Source: Modestobacter sp. VKM Ac-2984
GTDB lineage: Bacteria; Actinomycetota; Actinomycetes; Mycobacteriales; Geodermatophilaceae
Length of the DNA stretch: 64,000 nucleotides
NCBI RefSeq assembly: GCF_026967985.1
Contig: NZ_JAPVBJ010000005.1
Location: 82,564-146,563 of the forward strand
Direction of reading: 5' to 3'
Position numbers and translations under genes: made by a program
Part shown: one piece after another, positions 25,778 to 33,696 of the stretch
Layout: each line of letters opens with the position of its first letter
Numbering within the stretch: the stretch's first letter is position 1
Notes under the pieces: model-generated
Seen by the model: the letters and a program-made list of their open reading frames with translations, nothing else
What the model was told of the DNA's origin: nothing
The model's database searches: none

Positions 25778-27426
25778 CGACGACCGCCCCGCCGCGTCCG
25801 GCCGCGCCGGCCAGCCAGCCGTCCCCGCCCTCGCCCGGCCGCCGGGTGCTGGGCCGGCTGCTGCGCTGGTGGCGGCAGCTGACCGCCATGCGCACCGCGC
25901 TGATGCTGCTGTTCCTGCTCGCGCTGGCGGCGATCCCGGGTTCGCTGCTGCCACAGCGCTCCCTCTCCCGGAGCGACGTGGCCGGCTACCTCGCCGAGTA
26001 CCCCACGATCGGACCCTGGCTGGACCGGCTCTACCTCTTCGACGTCTTCAGCTCGCCCTGGTTCGCCGCGATCTACCTGCTGCTGTTCATCTCGTTGATC
26101 GGCTGCGTCGTCCCGCGGGCGATCGAGCACGGCCGCTCCCTGTTCACCCCGCCGCCGACGGCGCCCCGGCACCTCCAGCGGCTGCCGGAGTCGGCCGAGC
26201 TGAGCACGCCGCTGGCCGGCCCGGTCGCGCTGGACGTGGTGGAGGAGGAGCTCCGGGTCCGCCGGTTCCGCGTCATCCGCCGGGAGGGCCGGTCCGGTCC
26301 GGAGGTGTCGGCGGAGAAGGGCTACCTCCGGGAGACCGGCAACGTGCTGTTCCACCTCTCGCTGCTGGCGCTGCTGCTCGGCCTGGCCGGCGGCAAGCTG
26401 TGGGGCTACGAGGGCAGCATCCTGGTGACCGAGGGCCAGGGCTTCTGCAACGCGTTCCAGCAGTACGACACCCACCGGTCCGGGCCGCTGGTCGACGGTG
26501 AGGACCTCTCGCGGCTGTGCGTGGACCTGGACGACTTCGAGGCCCAGTACGAGGAGAACCTCACCGCGGCCTCCTACACCGCCGACATCAGCTGGGAGCT
26601 GGACGGCGCCGACGCGGTGAGCACCACCATCGGGGTCAACGACCCGCTGCGGGTGGGCGGGGACCGGGTCTACGTCACCGGGCACGGTTTCAGCCCCGTC
26701 TTCAGCATCACCCGGCCCGACGGTCAGACGTTCACCGACCTGTCCGCGCCGTTCCTCCCCGCCGACCTGGGCACGATGCTCAGCCAGGGCGTGCTGAAGG
26801 TGCCCGACCTGGGCGCCGGCTCGACCGAGCAGCTGGCGATCGAGGGGTTCCTCGCCCCCACCGGTCGGCTGGAGGCCGGCTTCCTCACCTCGGTCGACCC
26901 GCGGCCGCTGGACCCGAAGGTCGGCATCGACGTCTACACCGGCTACCTGGGGCTGGACTCCGGCGTGCCCCAGTCGGTCTACGCGCTGGACCGTGACCAG
27001 ATCGACCGCGGTCTGCTGACCAGGGAGGCCCGGACGAACCTCGCCGTGGGGGAGTCGACGACCCTGCCCGACGGCACCGTGGTCACCTTCAGCGGCCTGA
27101 AGGAGTTCGCGGCCATCCAGGTCTCGCACGACCCCGGCCAGGTGTGGGTGCTGGGGGCGTCGATCGCCGTCCTGGTCGGCCTGCTCGGCATGCTGCTGGT
27201 GCGCCGGGAGCGCGTGTTCGCCCGCTCCGGCCCCGCGCCGGACGGCGGGGGTACCGTGCTGTCGATCGGCTCGCTGACCCGGGGCAGCGCTGACACCGGT
27301 CCCCGCTTCACCGCGTTCACCGAGGACGTGCAGGAGGCTCTGACCGACCGCACCGACGCCCCGGCGAACACCCCACCGGCCCGTGGACACGGGCCGGTAC
27401 CCGATGAGGAGGCACCGCCGTCGTGA
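25774..27426 (+). CDS. resB: System II cytochrome c biogenesis protein ResB
   Basis: A 550-residue membrane protein that with CcsB forms the cytochrome c synthetase. An N-terminal Pro-rich stretch precedes four membrane segments (about 45-65, 95-115, 190-210 and 465-485). A large extracytoplasmic domain lies between the third and fourth (about 215-460), with the family-typical LFDVFSSPWFAAIYLLLF and LFHLSLLALLLGL. A cytoplasmic tail of about 65 residues ends the protein. It is coupled to ccdA and ccsB by 4-bp overlaps. Confidence 0.94.
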   Translation: MTTTAPPRPAAPASQPSPPSPGRRVLGRLLRWWRQLTAMRTALMLLFLLALAAIPGSLLPQRSLSRSDVAGYLAEYPTIGPWLDRLYLFDVFSSPWFAAIYLLLFISLIGCVVPRAIEHGRSLFTPPPTAPRHLQRLPESAELSTPLAGPVALDVVEEELRVRRFRVIRREGRSGPEVSAEKGYLRETGNVLFHLSLLALLLGLAGGKLWGYEGSILVTEGQGFCNAFQQYDTHRSGPLVDGEDLSRLCVDLDDFEAQYEENLTAASYTADISWELDGADAVSTTIGVNDPLRVGGDRVYVTGHGFSPVFSITRPDGQTFTDLSAPFLPADLGTMLSQGVLKVPDLGAGSTEQLAIEGFLAPTGRLEAGFLTSVDPRPLDPKVGIDVYTGYLGLDSGVPQSVYALDRDQIDRGLLTREARTNLAVGESTTLPDGTVVTFSGLKEFAAIQVSHDPGQVWVLGASIAVLVGLLGMLLVRRERVFARSGPAPDGGGTVLSIGSLTRGSADTGPRFTAFTEDVQEALTDRTDAPANTPPARGHGPVPDEEAPPS

Positions 27427-28397
27427 TCGACGAGTCGCTGGCCGCACTGTCCGACACCCTGTTCTCCGTCAGCGTCGGGCTGTACTCCCTGGCCGTGGTC
27501 GCGTTCTGCGCCGAGCTGGCCTTCGGCCGGTCGCGGCAGTCCCGGGAGCTCGTGGCCGCCGGCGGTCCTGCGGTGCCGCCGGTCGGGGCGTCGGCCGCGA
27601 CCCCGGCCGCGGAGCCGGAGCGGGCCCGCCGGCTGGGCCTGGTCGCGATGGTGCTGACCGGGCTGGGCGCGGTCACCCACGCCGGTGTCCTCGTCGCCCG
27701 CGGCATGGCCACCGACCGGTTGCCCTGGGGCAACATGTACGAGTTCGCCACCGCGGTCGTGCTGGTGGCCGTGGTGGCCTACCTGGTGCTCGCCGTGCGG
27801 GCGCCGTCCCTGCGGCACATCGGCGTCTTCCTGCTGGCGCCGGTGGTGCTGTCGATGGTGCTGATCGGGCTGTTCCTCTACGCCGAGGCCGGCCCGCTGG
27901 TCGCCGCCCTGCGGTCGAGCTGGCTGGCGATCCACGTCAGCACGGCCACCATCGGCTTCGGCATCTTCTTCGTCAGCGGCATCGCCAGCGTGCTCTACCT
28001 GGTGCGCACCCGGCGGGACGCCACGGTCGCGGCCGGCGCCGGCACGGCCGCCCCCGCCGCACCGTCCCTGCTGGACCGGCTGCCCACGGCGGCGGCGCTG
28101 GACCGCACCGCCCACCGCACCGCCGTCTTCGGCTTCCCGATCTGGACCTTCGCGGTCATCGCCGGGGCGATCTGGGCGGAGAGCGCCTGGGGCCGGTTCT
28201 GGGGCTGGGACCCGAAGGAGACCTGGGCGTTCATCGCCTGGATCGTCTACGCGGCCTACCTGCACGCGCGCACCACGGCCGGTTGGCGGGGGCGCCCCTC
28301 GGCGTGGATCAACATCGTCGGCCTCGTGGTGATGATCTTCAACCTGCTCTTCGTCAACCTGGTGTCGACCGGCCTGCACAGCTACGGCGGCGTCTGA
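27423..28397 (+). CDS. ccsB: System II cytochrome c synthetase subunit CcsB/CcsA (ResC)
   Basis: A 324-residue integral membrane protein with about eight helices. It holds the haem-handling tryptophan-rich motif WGRFWGWDPKETWAFIAW (about 258-275) and conserved histidines, including that in WLAIHVSTATIGFG. It exports haem and attaches it to apocytochrome c together with ResB. The GTG at 27423 overlaps resB. It is the last gene of the maturation operon, in the same order as Rv0526-Rv0529 in mycobacteria. Confidence 0.94.
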   Translation: MIDESLAALSDTLFSVSVGLYSLAVVAFCAELAFGRSRQSRELVAAGGPAVPPVGASAATPAAEPERARRLGLVAMVLTGLGAVTHAGVLVARGMATDRLPWGNMYEFATAVVLVAVVAYLVLAVRAPSLRHIGVFLLAPVVLSMVLIGLFLYAEAGPLVAALRSSWLAIHVSTATIGFGIFFVSGIASVLYLVRTRRDATVAAGAGTAAPAAPSLLDRLPTAAALDRTAHRTAVFGFPIWTFAVIAGAIWAESAWGRFWGWDPKETWAFIAWIVYAAYLHARTTAGWRGRPSAWINIVGLVVMIFNLLFVNLVSTGLHSYGGV

Positions 28398-28546
28398 CCC
28401 TGTTCCTGGGGGGCCGCTGCTGAGCCGCTGGCCGATCACCCACCGTCACCTTCGAGTGAGACTAGGTGGGCTGCGCGGGCGATGACGCGCCCTGCGGTGC
28501 GGGCCGTGGCATCCTGACCGCATGACTGAGAGCGGTGGAGCTCACC

Positions 28547-28933
28547 GTGGGTAGGCACTCGGCCGGGAGTCGTGCGCCCGTCGACCCGATCGTCGCGGCC
28601 GCGCTGTCGCAGCGGACGGCGCCGGTGGCGCCGCCCCAGCCGCGCCCCGCGCTCGACCTGGCCGAGAGCCGGCAGGACGGCGGCCTGGGATGGCCCGGTG
28701 AGCCCGGCGAGGGCTCCGGTCTCGGGTGGCCGGACGACACCACGGCAGATGACACTGCGGCGAGCGACGTCACGGCTGCCGGCACCACGGCGACCGACAC
28801 GACGGTGGCGGCGCTGCCCGTGGCCCCGGCGGCCCGGCACGGACGGCTGGCACGGCGGCGGTTGAGCTGGCGTCGGTGGTTCGGTGGCGGCCCTGCAGTG
28901 CCACCCACGCCGTCGGGCAGCAACGCCGCCTGA
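28547..28933 (+). CDS. Hypothetical Ala/Thr-rich basic-tailed protein
   Basis: A 128-residue protein with no recognised domain. The N-terminal RHSAGSRAPVDPIVAAAL is followed by a Gly/Pro/Asp stretch with a repeated GLGWP motif, an Ala/Thr/Asp low-complexity region, and a basic end (RHGRLARRRLSWRRWFGGG). The GTG at 28547 is chosen because GGTGGAG lies 6 bp upstream; GTG 28535 is also in frame. It is followed by a strong terminator. No membrane helix or signal peptide is clear. Function unknown. Confidence 0.55.
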   Translation: MGRHSAGSRAPVDPIVAAALSQRTAPVAPPQPRPALDLAESRQDGGLGWPGEPGEGSGLGWPDDTTADDTAASDVTAAGTTATDTTVAALPVAPAARHGRLARRRLSWRRWFGGGPAVPPTPSGSNAA

Positions 28934-28978
28934 GCCGCTTCTCCTGAGTCGCGCTGCCTGAGCAGGACGCCCCTGGAG

Positions 28979-29016
28979 CAACGAGTCGCCGGCCCTGGAC
29001 GGCCGGCGACTCGTTG
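28979..29016. terminator. Strong bidirectional hairpin
   Basis: A perfect 16-bp stem (28979-28994 against 29001-29016) has a 6-nt loop, CTGGAC. It lies between the plus-strand hypothetical gene and the convergent minus-strand small membrane protein gene, 46 and 38 bp from their stops. It probably terminates both. Confidence 0.8.
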
Positions 29017-29053
29017 TCTGTCCGGGTGCGGGCCAGGCGACCCGCGGGTCAGG

Positions 29054-29308
29054 TCAGGCGGCCGTCGTCCCGTCGTCCCGCTGGGCCCGCTGGGCGCGCC
29101 GCTCGAGCTCGCGCAGGAACTCCGGGTCGTCGTCGGGGGCCACCGGCCGGGTGGGCCGCTGTGCCTTGGGCGGGCGCGGCCCGCGGGTCGGACGCTCCGG
29201 ACGACCGATGCCGCCGGACCCTCCTCGGCCACCGTCCTGCGCCGACGCAGCGCGCATCACCAGTACGACCACGGCCACCGCGATCACCAACATCACCAGG
29301 AAGACCAT
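29054..29308 (-). CDS. Small single-pass membrane protein
   Basis: An 84-residue protein with one N-terminal membrane helix (VFLVMLVIAVAVVVLVMRA) followed by a basic, Pro/Arg-rich cytoplasmic tail ending in a charged helix (DDDPEFLRELERRAQRAQRDD). Similar short membrane proteins sit beside the menA/ccs region in other actinobacteria; no function is known. The ATG at 29308 begins directly at the helix. Divergent from the Lrp-type gene by 54 bp. Confidence 0.65.
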   Translation of the reverse strand: MVFLVMLVIAVAVVVLVMRAASAQDGGRGGSGGIGRPERPTRGPRPPKAQRPTRPVAPDDDPEFLRELERRAQRAQRDDGTTAA

Positions 29309-29362
29309 CGGGCCACCCCCCTCATCACCACCAATGTACGACCGCGGCGATACTCGGACCCG

Positions 29363-29875
29363 GTGATCTCCTGCCCGACCGGGGCGGGCCCTGCGCCAGC
29401 GCCCTGCGGGCGTGCACCTGAGGAGCCGGAGGGCGACATCGACGCAGTCGACGAGCAGCTGATCAGCCTGCTGCGTGCCAACGGCCGCGCCAGCTACGCC
29501 GAGCTCGCCCGGCAGGTGGGGCTCTCGGCCCCCTCGGTGCACGAGCGGGTCGGCAAGCTGGAGGCCGCCGGCGTCATCACCGGCTACCAGGCCGTGGTCG
29601 ACCCGGCCTCGGTGGGGCTCGGCGTCACGGCCCTGGTCGGGGTGATCGAGAGCGACCAGGTCGACGACACGGGCCTGGAAGAGGCGATGGCGGAGCTGGC
29701 GTCGGTGGAGGACTGCTGGCGGGTGGCCGGCAGCGAGGGGTACGTCCTCAAGGTGCGGGTTCCCGACATCCGGGCACTCGAGGACACCATCAGTGCGTTG
29801 AACAGGATCCGGGGCGTCGCACGCACCCGGACGACCGTGGTGCTGTCGACCAAGTGGGAGGGCCGTCGTGGCTGA
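29363..29875 (+). CDS. Lrp/AsnC family transcriptional regulator
   Basis: A 170-residue regulator. A helix-turn-helix at about residues 28-75 (DAVDEQLISLLRANGRASYAE, then LSAPSVHERVGKLEAAGVI) is followed by the ligand-sensing RAM domain at about 85-165 (GVTALVGVIES, then VAGSEGYVLKVRVPDIRALE). Such proteins sense amino acids or related metabolites; the effector is not inferable. The GTG start at 29363 yields an about 20-residue Pro/Cys extension; no better start precedes the HTH. It overlaps the DUF4229 gene by 8 bp. Confidence 0.88.
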   Translation: MISCPTGAGPAPAPCGRAPEEPEGDIDAVDEQLISLLRANGRASYAELARQVGLSAPSVHERVGKLEAAGVITGYQAVVDPASVGLGVTALVGVIESDQVDDTGLEEAMAELASVEDCWRVAGSEGYVLKVRVPDIRALEDTISALNRIRGVARTRTTVVLSTKWEGRRG

Positions 29876-30191
29876 ACAGACGAGGACCGGCGGGGCGTCG
29901 GTGCCCGGCGGCACCGATGAGGGGGTGCCGAGCCAGGGCGGGGTCGCCCGGTGGCTGGCGATCTACACCCTCGGGCGGCTGGCGATCGCCGCCGCGCTGA
30001 TCGGGTTGCTGTGGGTGCTCGGGCTGCCCGGCACGCCGGGCTTCCTGTTCGGGGTGCTGCTGGCGATGCCGGTGTCCTACCTGGTGCTCGGTGGGGTGCG
30101 TCAGCAGCTCACCAGCGCCCTGGTGGCCCGCAACGCCCGCAAGGAGCAGCTGCGGGCCGACCTCCGCGGCTCCGCCGCCGACGACGGCTGA
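29868..30191 (+). CDS. DUF4229 membrane protein
   Basis: A 107-residue protein with two membrane helices (WLAIYTLGRLAIAAALIGLLW and FLFGVLLAMPVSYLVLG) and a basic C-terminal region (RQQLTSALVARNARKEQLR). The pattern matches DUF4229, an actinobacterial family of unknown function commonly next to menaquinone genes. The GTG at 29868 overlaps the Lrp-type gene. Its stop abuts repeat copy 4, beyond which menA converges. Confidence 0.82.
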   Translation: MAEQTRTGGASVPGGTDEGVPSQGGVARWLAIYTLGRLAIAAALIGLLWVLGLPGTPGFLFGVLLAMPVSYLVLGGVRQQLTSALVARNARKEQLRADLRGSAADDG

Positions 30192-30251
30192 CGGCCCTGC
30201 TGCAGGGGCCCGCCGCGAGCCTGCGAGTGGTGGGGGGCAGCAGGGCCCTTC
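30187..30251 (-). repeat. 65-bp hairpin repeat, copy 4 (inverted)
   Basis: Read on the minus strand, the outer stem is a perfect 11-bp pairing (GGCCCTGCTGC with GCAGCAGGGCC). The inner stem CCAC/GCGG has one mismatch around the core TCGCAGGCTC. It fills the whole gap between the convergent stops of the DUF4229 gene and menA, where it may also terminate both. Confidence 0.75.
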
Positions 30252-30252
30252 G

Positions 30253-31122
30253 TCAGCTGAGGGCGAGGCCGAGGCCGAGCAGGACGCCGGTGACCAGGGT
30301 GAGCTGCCCGGTGGCCTTCAGCGCGCCGATCAGCGCCGGTCCGCGGCCGCCGCCCAGCACCAGGCGCACCGGCGGGACCGCCAGCGGGGCGGCCAACAGG
30401 CCCAGCAGCGCCCACGGCCGGACGACGCCGATGCCGGCGATGACGAGGAAGGCGCCGCCCAGCAGGCCGGCGTAGAACACCCGGGTGCGGGCCTCGCCGA
30501 GCAGCACCGCGAGGGTCCGCTTGCCGACGGCGGCGTCCCCGTGCACGTCCCGCAGGTTGTTGACCACCAGCAGCGCGACCGAGAGCAGGCCGATCGGCAC
30601 CGCGGCGGCGAACGCCAGGCCGTCCAGCGACTCGGTCTGGGCGAAGGTCGTCCCCACCACGGCGACCAGGCCGAAGAAGACGAAGACGAAGACCTCGCCC
30701 AGCGCCCGGTAGCCGTAGGGGATCGGGCCGCCGGTGTAGGTCCAGGCAGCGAGGATGCTCACCGCGCCGACGGCGACCAGCCACCAGCTGGACACCGCCG
30801 CGAGCGCCAGGCCGGCCACCGCCGCGACCGCGAAGGACGCCATCGCGGCGGTCAGCACCTGGCGCGGGGTGGCCGCGCCGGAGCCGACCAGGCGCATCGG
30901 GCCGACCCGGTCGGCGTCGGTGCCGCGCTTGCCGTCGGAGTAGTCGTTGGCGTAGTTGACCGCCACCTGCAGGGCGAGCGCGACGACCAGGGCCAGCAGC
31001 GCCGGCACCAGCCGGAACCCGTCGAGCGCGGCCGCGGCGCCGGAGCCGACCAGCACCGGGGCGAGGGCGGCGGGCAGGGTGCGGGGGCGGGCGCCCTCCA
31101 GCCACTGGGCGGGGGTCGCCAT
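30253..31122 (-). CDS. menA: 1,4-dihydroxy-2-naphthoate polyprenyltransferase
   Basis: A 289-residue UbiA-superfamily membrane enzyme with about nine helices that attaches the prenyl tail to dihydroxynaphthoate, giving demethylmenaquinone. The two Asp-rich prenyl-diphosphate/Mg motifs are visible: NYANDYSDGKRGTD (about 65) and NNLRDVHGDAAVGKRT (about 190). The ATG at 31122 matches the conserved MATPAQWLEGARPRTLP start and overlaps the menE stop by one base. It is the second gene of a menE-menA pair. Confidence 0.95.
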   Translation of the reverse strand: MATPAQWLEGARPRTLPAALAPVLVGSGAAAALDGFRLVPALLALVVALALQVAVNYANDYSDGKRGTDADRVGPMRLVGSGAATPRQVLTAAMASFAVAAVAGLALAAVSSWWLVAVGAVSILAAWTYTGGPIPYGYRALGEVFVFVFFGLVAVVGTTFAQTESLDGLAFAAAVPIGLLSVALLVVNNLRDVHGDAAVGKRTLAVLLGEARTRVFYAGLLGGAFLVIAGIGVVRPWALLGLLAAPLAVPPVRLVLGGGRGPALIGALKATGQLTLVTGVLLGLGLALS

Positions 31123-32282
31123 CAGTCGGTTCCTCTCGGCGTGCGTGTGATCAGCGTGCGTGCGACGGCCCGGCGGTCGGGCTTGCCGGTGTGCAGGGTG
31201 GGCACGGCGTCGACGACCCTCAGCTCGCGGGGGGCGGCGGCCGCGCCCAGCCGGGCGGCGACCCAGGACCGCAGCTCGGCCAGGTCGGGGGTGGCGCCGG
31301 GTGCGGCGACGACGGCGGCGACCACCCGCTGCCCCCACTCCGGGTCCGGCAGCCCGGTGACGACGGCGTCGGTGACCGACGGGTGCTCGCGCAGCGCCGC
31401 CTCGACCCCCTGGGGGGCGACGTTGACCCCGCCGCTGATCACGACGTCGTCCAGTCGGCCGTGCACGGTGAGCCGCCCGGCGCCGTCCAGCGAGCCGGCG
31501 TCCCGGGTGCGGAACCAGCCGTCGCGGAAGGCGGCCGCCGTGCCCGCCGGGTCGAGCCGGTAGCCCGACGCCAACACCGGGCCGGCGAGCTCGATCCCGT
31601 CGGTGACCCGCACGGACACCCCGGCCAGCGGCACCCCGTCGTAGACGCAGCCGCTGGCCGTCTCGCTCATGCCGTAGGCGGTGCGCACCTGGACGCCGGC
31701 GGCGCGGGCGGCGGCGAGCAGGGCGGGGTCGGTGGCGGCGCCGCCGATCAGCACGCCGTCGAAGGAGGCCAGGGCGGCCGGCTCCTCGGCCAGGTACCGG
31801 CGCAGCTGGGTGGGCACCAGCGCGACGTAGCGGCGGTCACCGGCCGGCAGCCGGGTCGTGGCTGCCGCGAGTGACTCGCCCCGGCTGAGGACGACGGGCT
31901 CCCGGCCGGCCAGCGCGGTGCGGACGAGCACCTGCAGCCCGCCGATGGCCGAGGTCGGCAGCGCCAGCAGCCAGCTGCCGGGGCCGCCGAGCCGGTCGGC
32001 GGTGGCGGCCGCAGAGGCCCGCAGCGCTGCCGCGGAGAGGAGCACGCCCTTGCCGCCGCCGGTCGACCCGGACGTGACGACCACCAGGTCGGTGCCGGGC
32101 TCCAGCGGCTCGTCGGGTCGGAGCACGGCACGCGCGGCGTCGGCCGGGCCGGTGCCGGCGGGCAGCACGGCCAGCGGCCGGTCGCCGTCCAGGCTGGACC
32201 GCACCGCCGGCCAGACGGTGTCGAGCACCGCCGCGGCCGCCTCGGGCGGCGGTGCGGCCACGAGGGTCAGCTGCCGGTGCAC
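31122..32282 (-). CDS. menE: o-Succinylbenzoate-CoA ligase
   Basis: A 386-residue AMP-forming ligase, shorter than typical MenE (about 450-490) because the N-terminal region is trimmed, as is common in actinobacteria. It shows VVVTSGSTGGGKGVLLS, AYGMSETASGCVYDG, WFRTRDAGSLD, GRLDDVVISGGVNVAPQGVE and the catalytic lysine in LHTGKPDRRA. It activates o-succinylbenzoate before ring closure by MenB, which is not in this window. The start at 32282 is a GTG. Coupled to menA. Confidence 0.92.
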   Translation of the reverse strand: MHRQLTLVAAPPPEAAAAVLDTVWPAVRSSLDGDRPLAVLPAGTGPADAARAVLRPDEPLEPGTDLVVVTSGSTGGGKGVLLSAAALRASAAATADRLGGPGSWLLALPTSAIGGLQVLVRTALAGREPVVLSRGESLAAATTRLPAGDRRYVALVPTQLRRYLAEEPAALASFDGVLIGGAATDPALLAAARAAGVQVRTAYGMSETASGCVYDGVPLAGVSVRVTDGIELAGPVLASGYRLDPAGTAAAFRDGWFRTRDAGSLDGAGRLTVHGRLDDVVISGGVNVAPQGVEAALREHPSVTDAVVTGLPDPEWGQRVVAAVVAAPGATPDLAELRSWVAARLGAAAAPRELRVVDAVPTLHTGKPDRRAVARTLITRTPRGTD

Positions 32283-32309
32283 GAGGAGTCAGGCTACGGC
32301 GGTCCGCGC

Positions 32310-32867
32310 TCAGAACAGGTCGGGCACCAGCGCCAGGACGACGAACCGGATCGCGCGGCCGACCAGGCAGGTGACCACGAAGGCCCGCAGGCTCATCTTC
32401 GACGTCCCGGCGTAGAAGGCGATCGCCAGCAGTGGCGGGACGCCCACCGAACCGCTGAGCAGCACCACCCCCGGCCCCCAGCGGCCGGACAGCAGCGCGA
32501 CGCCGCGGGCGTTGACCCGCTTCAGCCAGCGGCCCACCGGCCGCAGCGCCTGCTTCACCGGCCCGCCGGGCGGTGGCTCCCCGGCCTGTTCGGCGGCGGC
32601 GATCTCCGCCGCCTCCTCCGCCCCGCGCTCGCGGAGCCGCTCCAGCCAGCGGGAGCTGGTCGCGCCGCGGGCCGCGGAGAAGAGCAGCACCTTGCCCACG
32701 GTCTGGCCGAGCGCTGCGGCCACCGCACCGGCGACGGCCACGGTGGGGGAGTGGGTCACCGCCAGGCCGATCACGTAGGCTTCGACCGGCAGGAACGGCG
32801 TGACGGCCGAGACCGCACCGACCACCAGGCCGAGCGCGATCAGCCCGATCGTGCCGGCGTCAAGCAC
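32310..32867 (-). CDS. VTT/DedA-like small membrane protein
   Basis: A 185-residue membrane protein with hydrophobic stretches at about residues 8-30, 38-60, 125-150 and 155-180. SAVTPFLPVEAYVIGLA near the start and the re-entrant-type GSVGVPPLLAIAFYAG fit the VTT/SNARE-associated fold of lipid scramblases. An about 45-residue charged insert separates the two halves. It overlaps the upstream CDP-alcohol phosphatidyltransferase gene by 8 bp; the pairing suggests a phospholipid-related function, but substrates are unknown. Confidence 0.75.
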   Translation of the reverse strand: MLDAGTIGLIALGLVVGAVSAVTPFLPVEAYVIGLAVTHSPTVAVAGAVAAALGQTVGKVLLFSAARGATSSRWLERLRERGAEEAAEIAAAEQAGEPPPGGPVKQALRPVGRWLKRVNARGVALLSGRWGPGVVLLSGSVGVPPLLAIAFYAGTSKMSLRAFVVTCLVGRAIRFVVLALVPDLF

Positions 32868-33561
32868 GGGCGGCGGCGCCCGAGGTCGGCTGCGCGACGT
32901 GCACCAGGTCGGTCGGCCGGGGCAGCCGCAGCACCCGGCCCAGCGACCAGACCTTGATCACCAGCACCACCGAGGCGGCGACGAGGGCCACCCGCTGGTC
33001 GGGCACGAACACCAGCAGCAGCACCAGCAGGGTCGTGTTGGTGACCTTGGCGACCACGTGCCAGTTCAACGTCCAGGCCAGCCGGTCGACGAGGAAGAAG
33101 TAGTTCGGCGAGAGCACCGGCCAGCGCATCGGCAGCAGGGTGAGCGGCAGGTCGACCACGACGAACTGGAAGAGGAAGACGGCCACCGGCCACGGTGCGT
33201 CGATGAACATCAGCAGCACGAGGGCGCAGCTGATGCAGTTGACCCGGTCGCAGACCACGTCGAACACCGCACCGAAGCGGGTCTCCTGGTCCCGCCACCG
33301 GGCGACGTTGCCGTCGGCGGAGTCACCGATCCAGTAGGTCAGGTAGGCGGCCAGCAGCCACGGCCAGGACTCCTGGACGGCGGCGGTGGTCACCATGGCC
33401 AGGGAGGCCAGCGTGCGGACGACGGTGACCAGGTTCGCGGCGTTGAGCAGCTGGCGCGGGTCCTCGCAGGCACAGCCGCGCACGCCGCACCGCACCGGCA
33501 GTCCGGGGCCGCGGGGGCTGCGGTCGGCGGGGACGGTCCGTGCAGCCGTCGAGTGGGCCAC
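32860..33561 (-). CDS. CDP-alcohol phosphatidyltransferase
   Basis: A 233-residue membrane enzyme. It contains the complete signature DxxDGxxAR(8)GxxxDxxxD (DSADGNVARWRD, then GAVFDVVCD) at about residues 80-105, so it should be catalytically active. About six hydrophobic helices follow. It moves a phosphatidyl group from a CDP-lipid to an alcohol acceptor that cannot be named. The N-terminus carries a Cys-rich stretch (CGVRGCACED) before helix 1. The GTG at 33561 has GGAGG upstream, which decides it over longer frames. It is operonic with the VTT-like gene. Confidence 0.87.
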   Translation of the reverse strand: MAHSTAARTVPADRSPRGPGLPVRCGVRGCACEDPRQLLNAANLVTVVRTLASLAMVTTAAVQESWPWLLAAYLTYWIGDSADGNVARWRDQETRFGAVFDVVCDRVNCISCALVLLMFIDAPWPVAVFLFQFVVVDLPLTLLPMRWPVLSPNYFFLVDRLAWTLNWHVVAKVTNTTLLVLLLVFVPDQRVALVAASVVLVIKVWSLGRVLRLPRPTDLVHVAQPTSGAAARA

Positions 33562-33696
33562 GAGGGGACCTCCGGGTCTCGGGTGCGCCGGCTCTCCGGT
33601 CGGCAGGGCGGCGCTGCGACTGCACGCTAGGGGTCGGTTGGCCCGCGCACCAGGACCGCCCCCGGGTGTCCCGCCCGCCCGCCTACGCTGTCGGCC

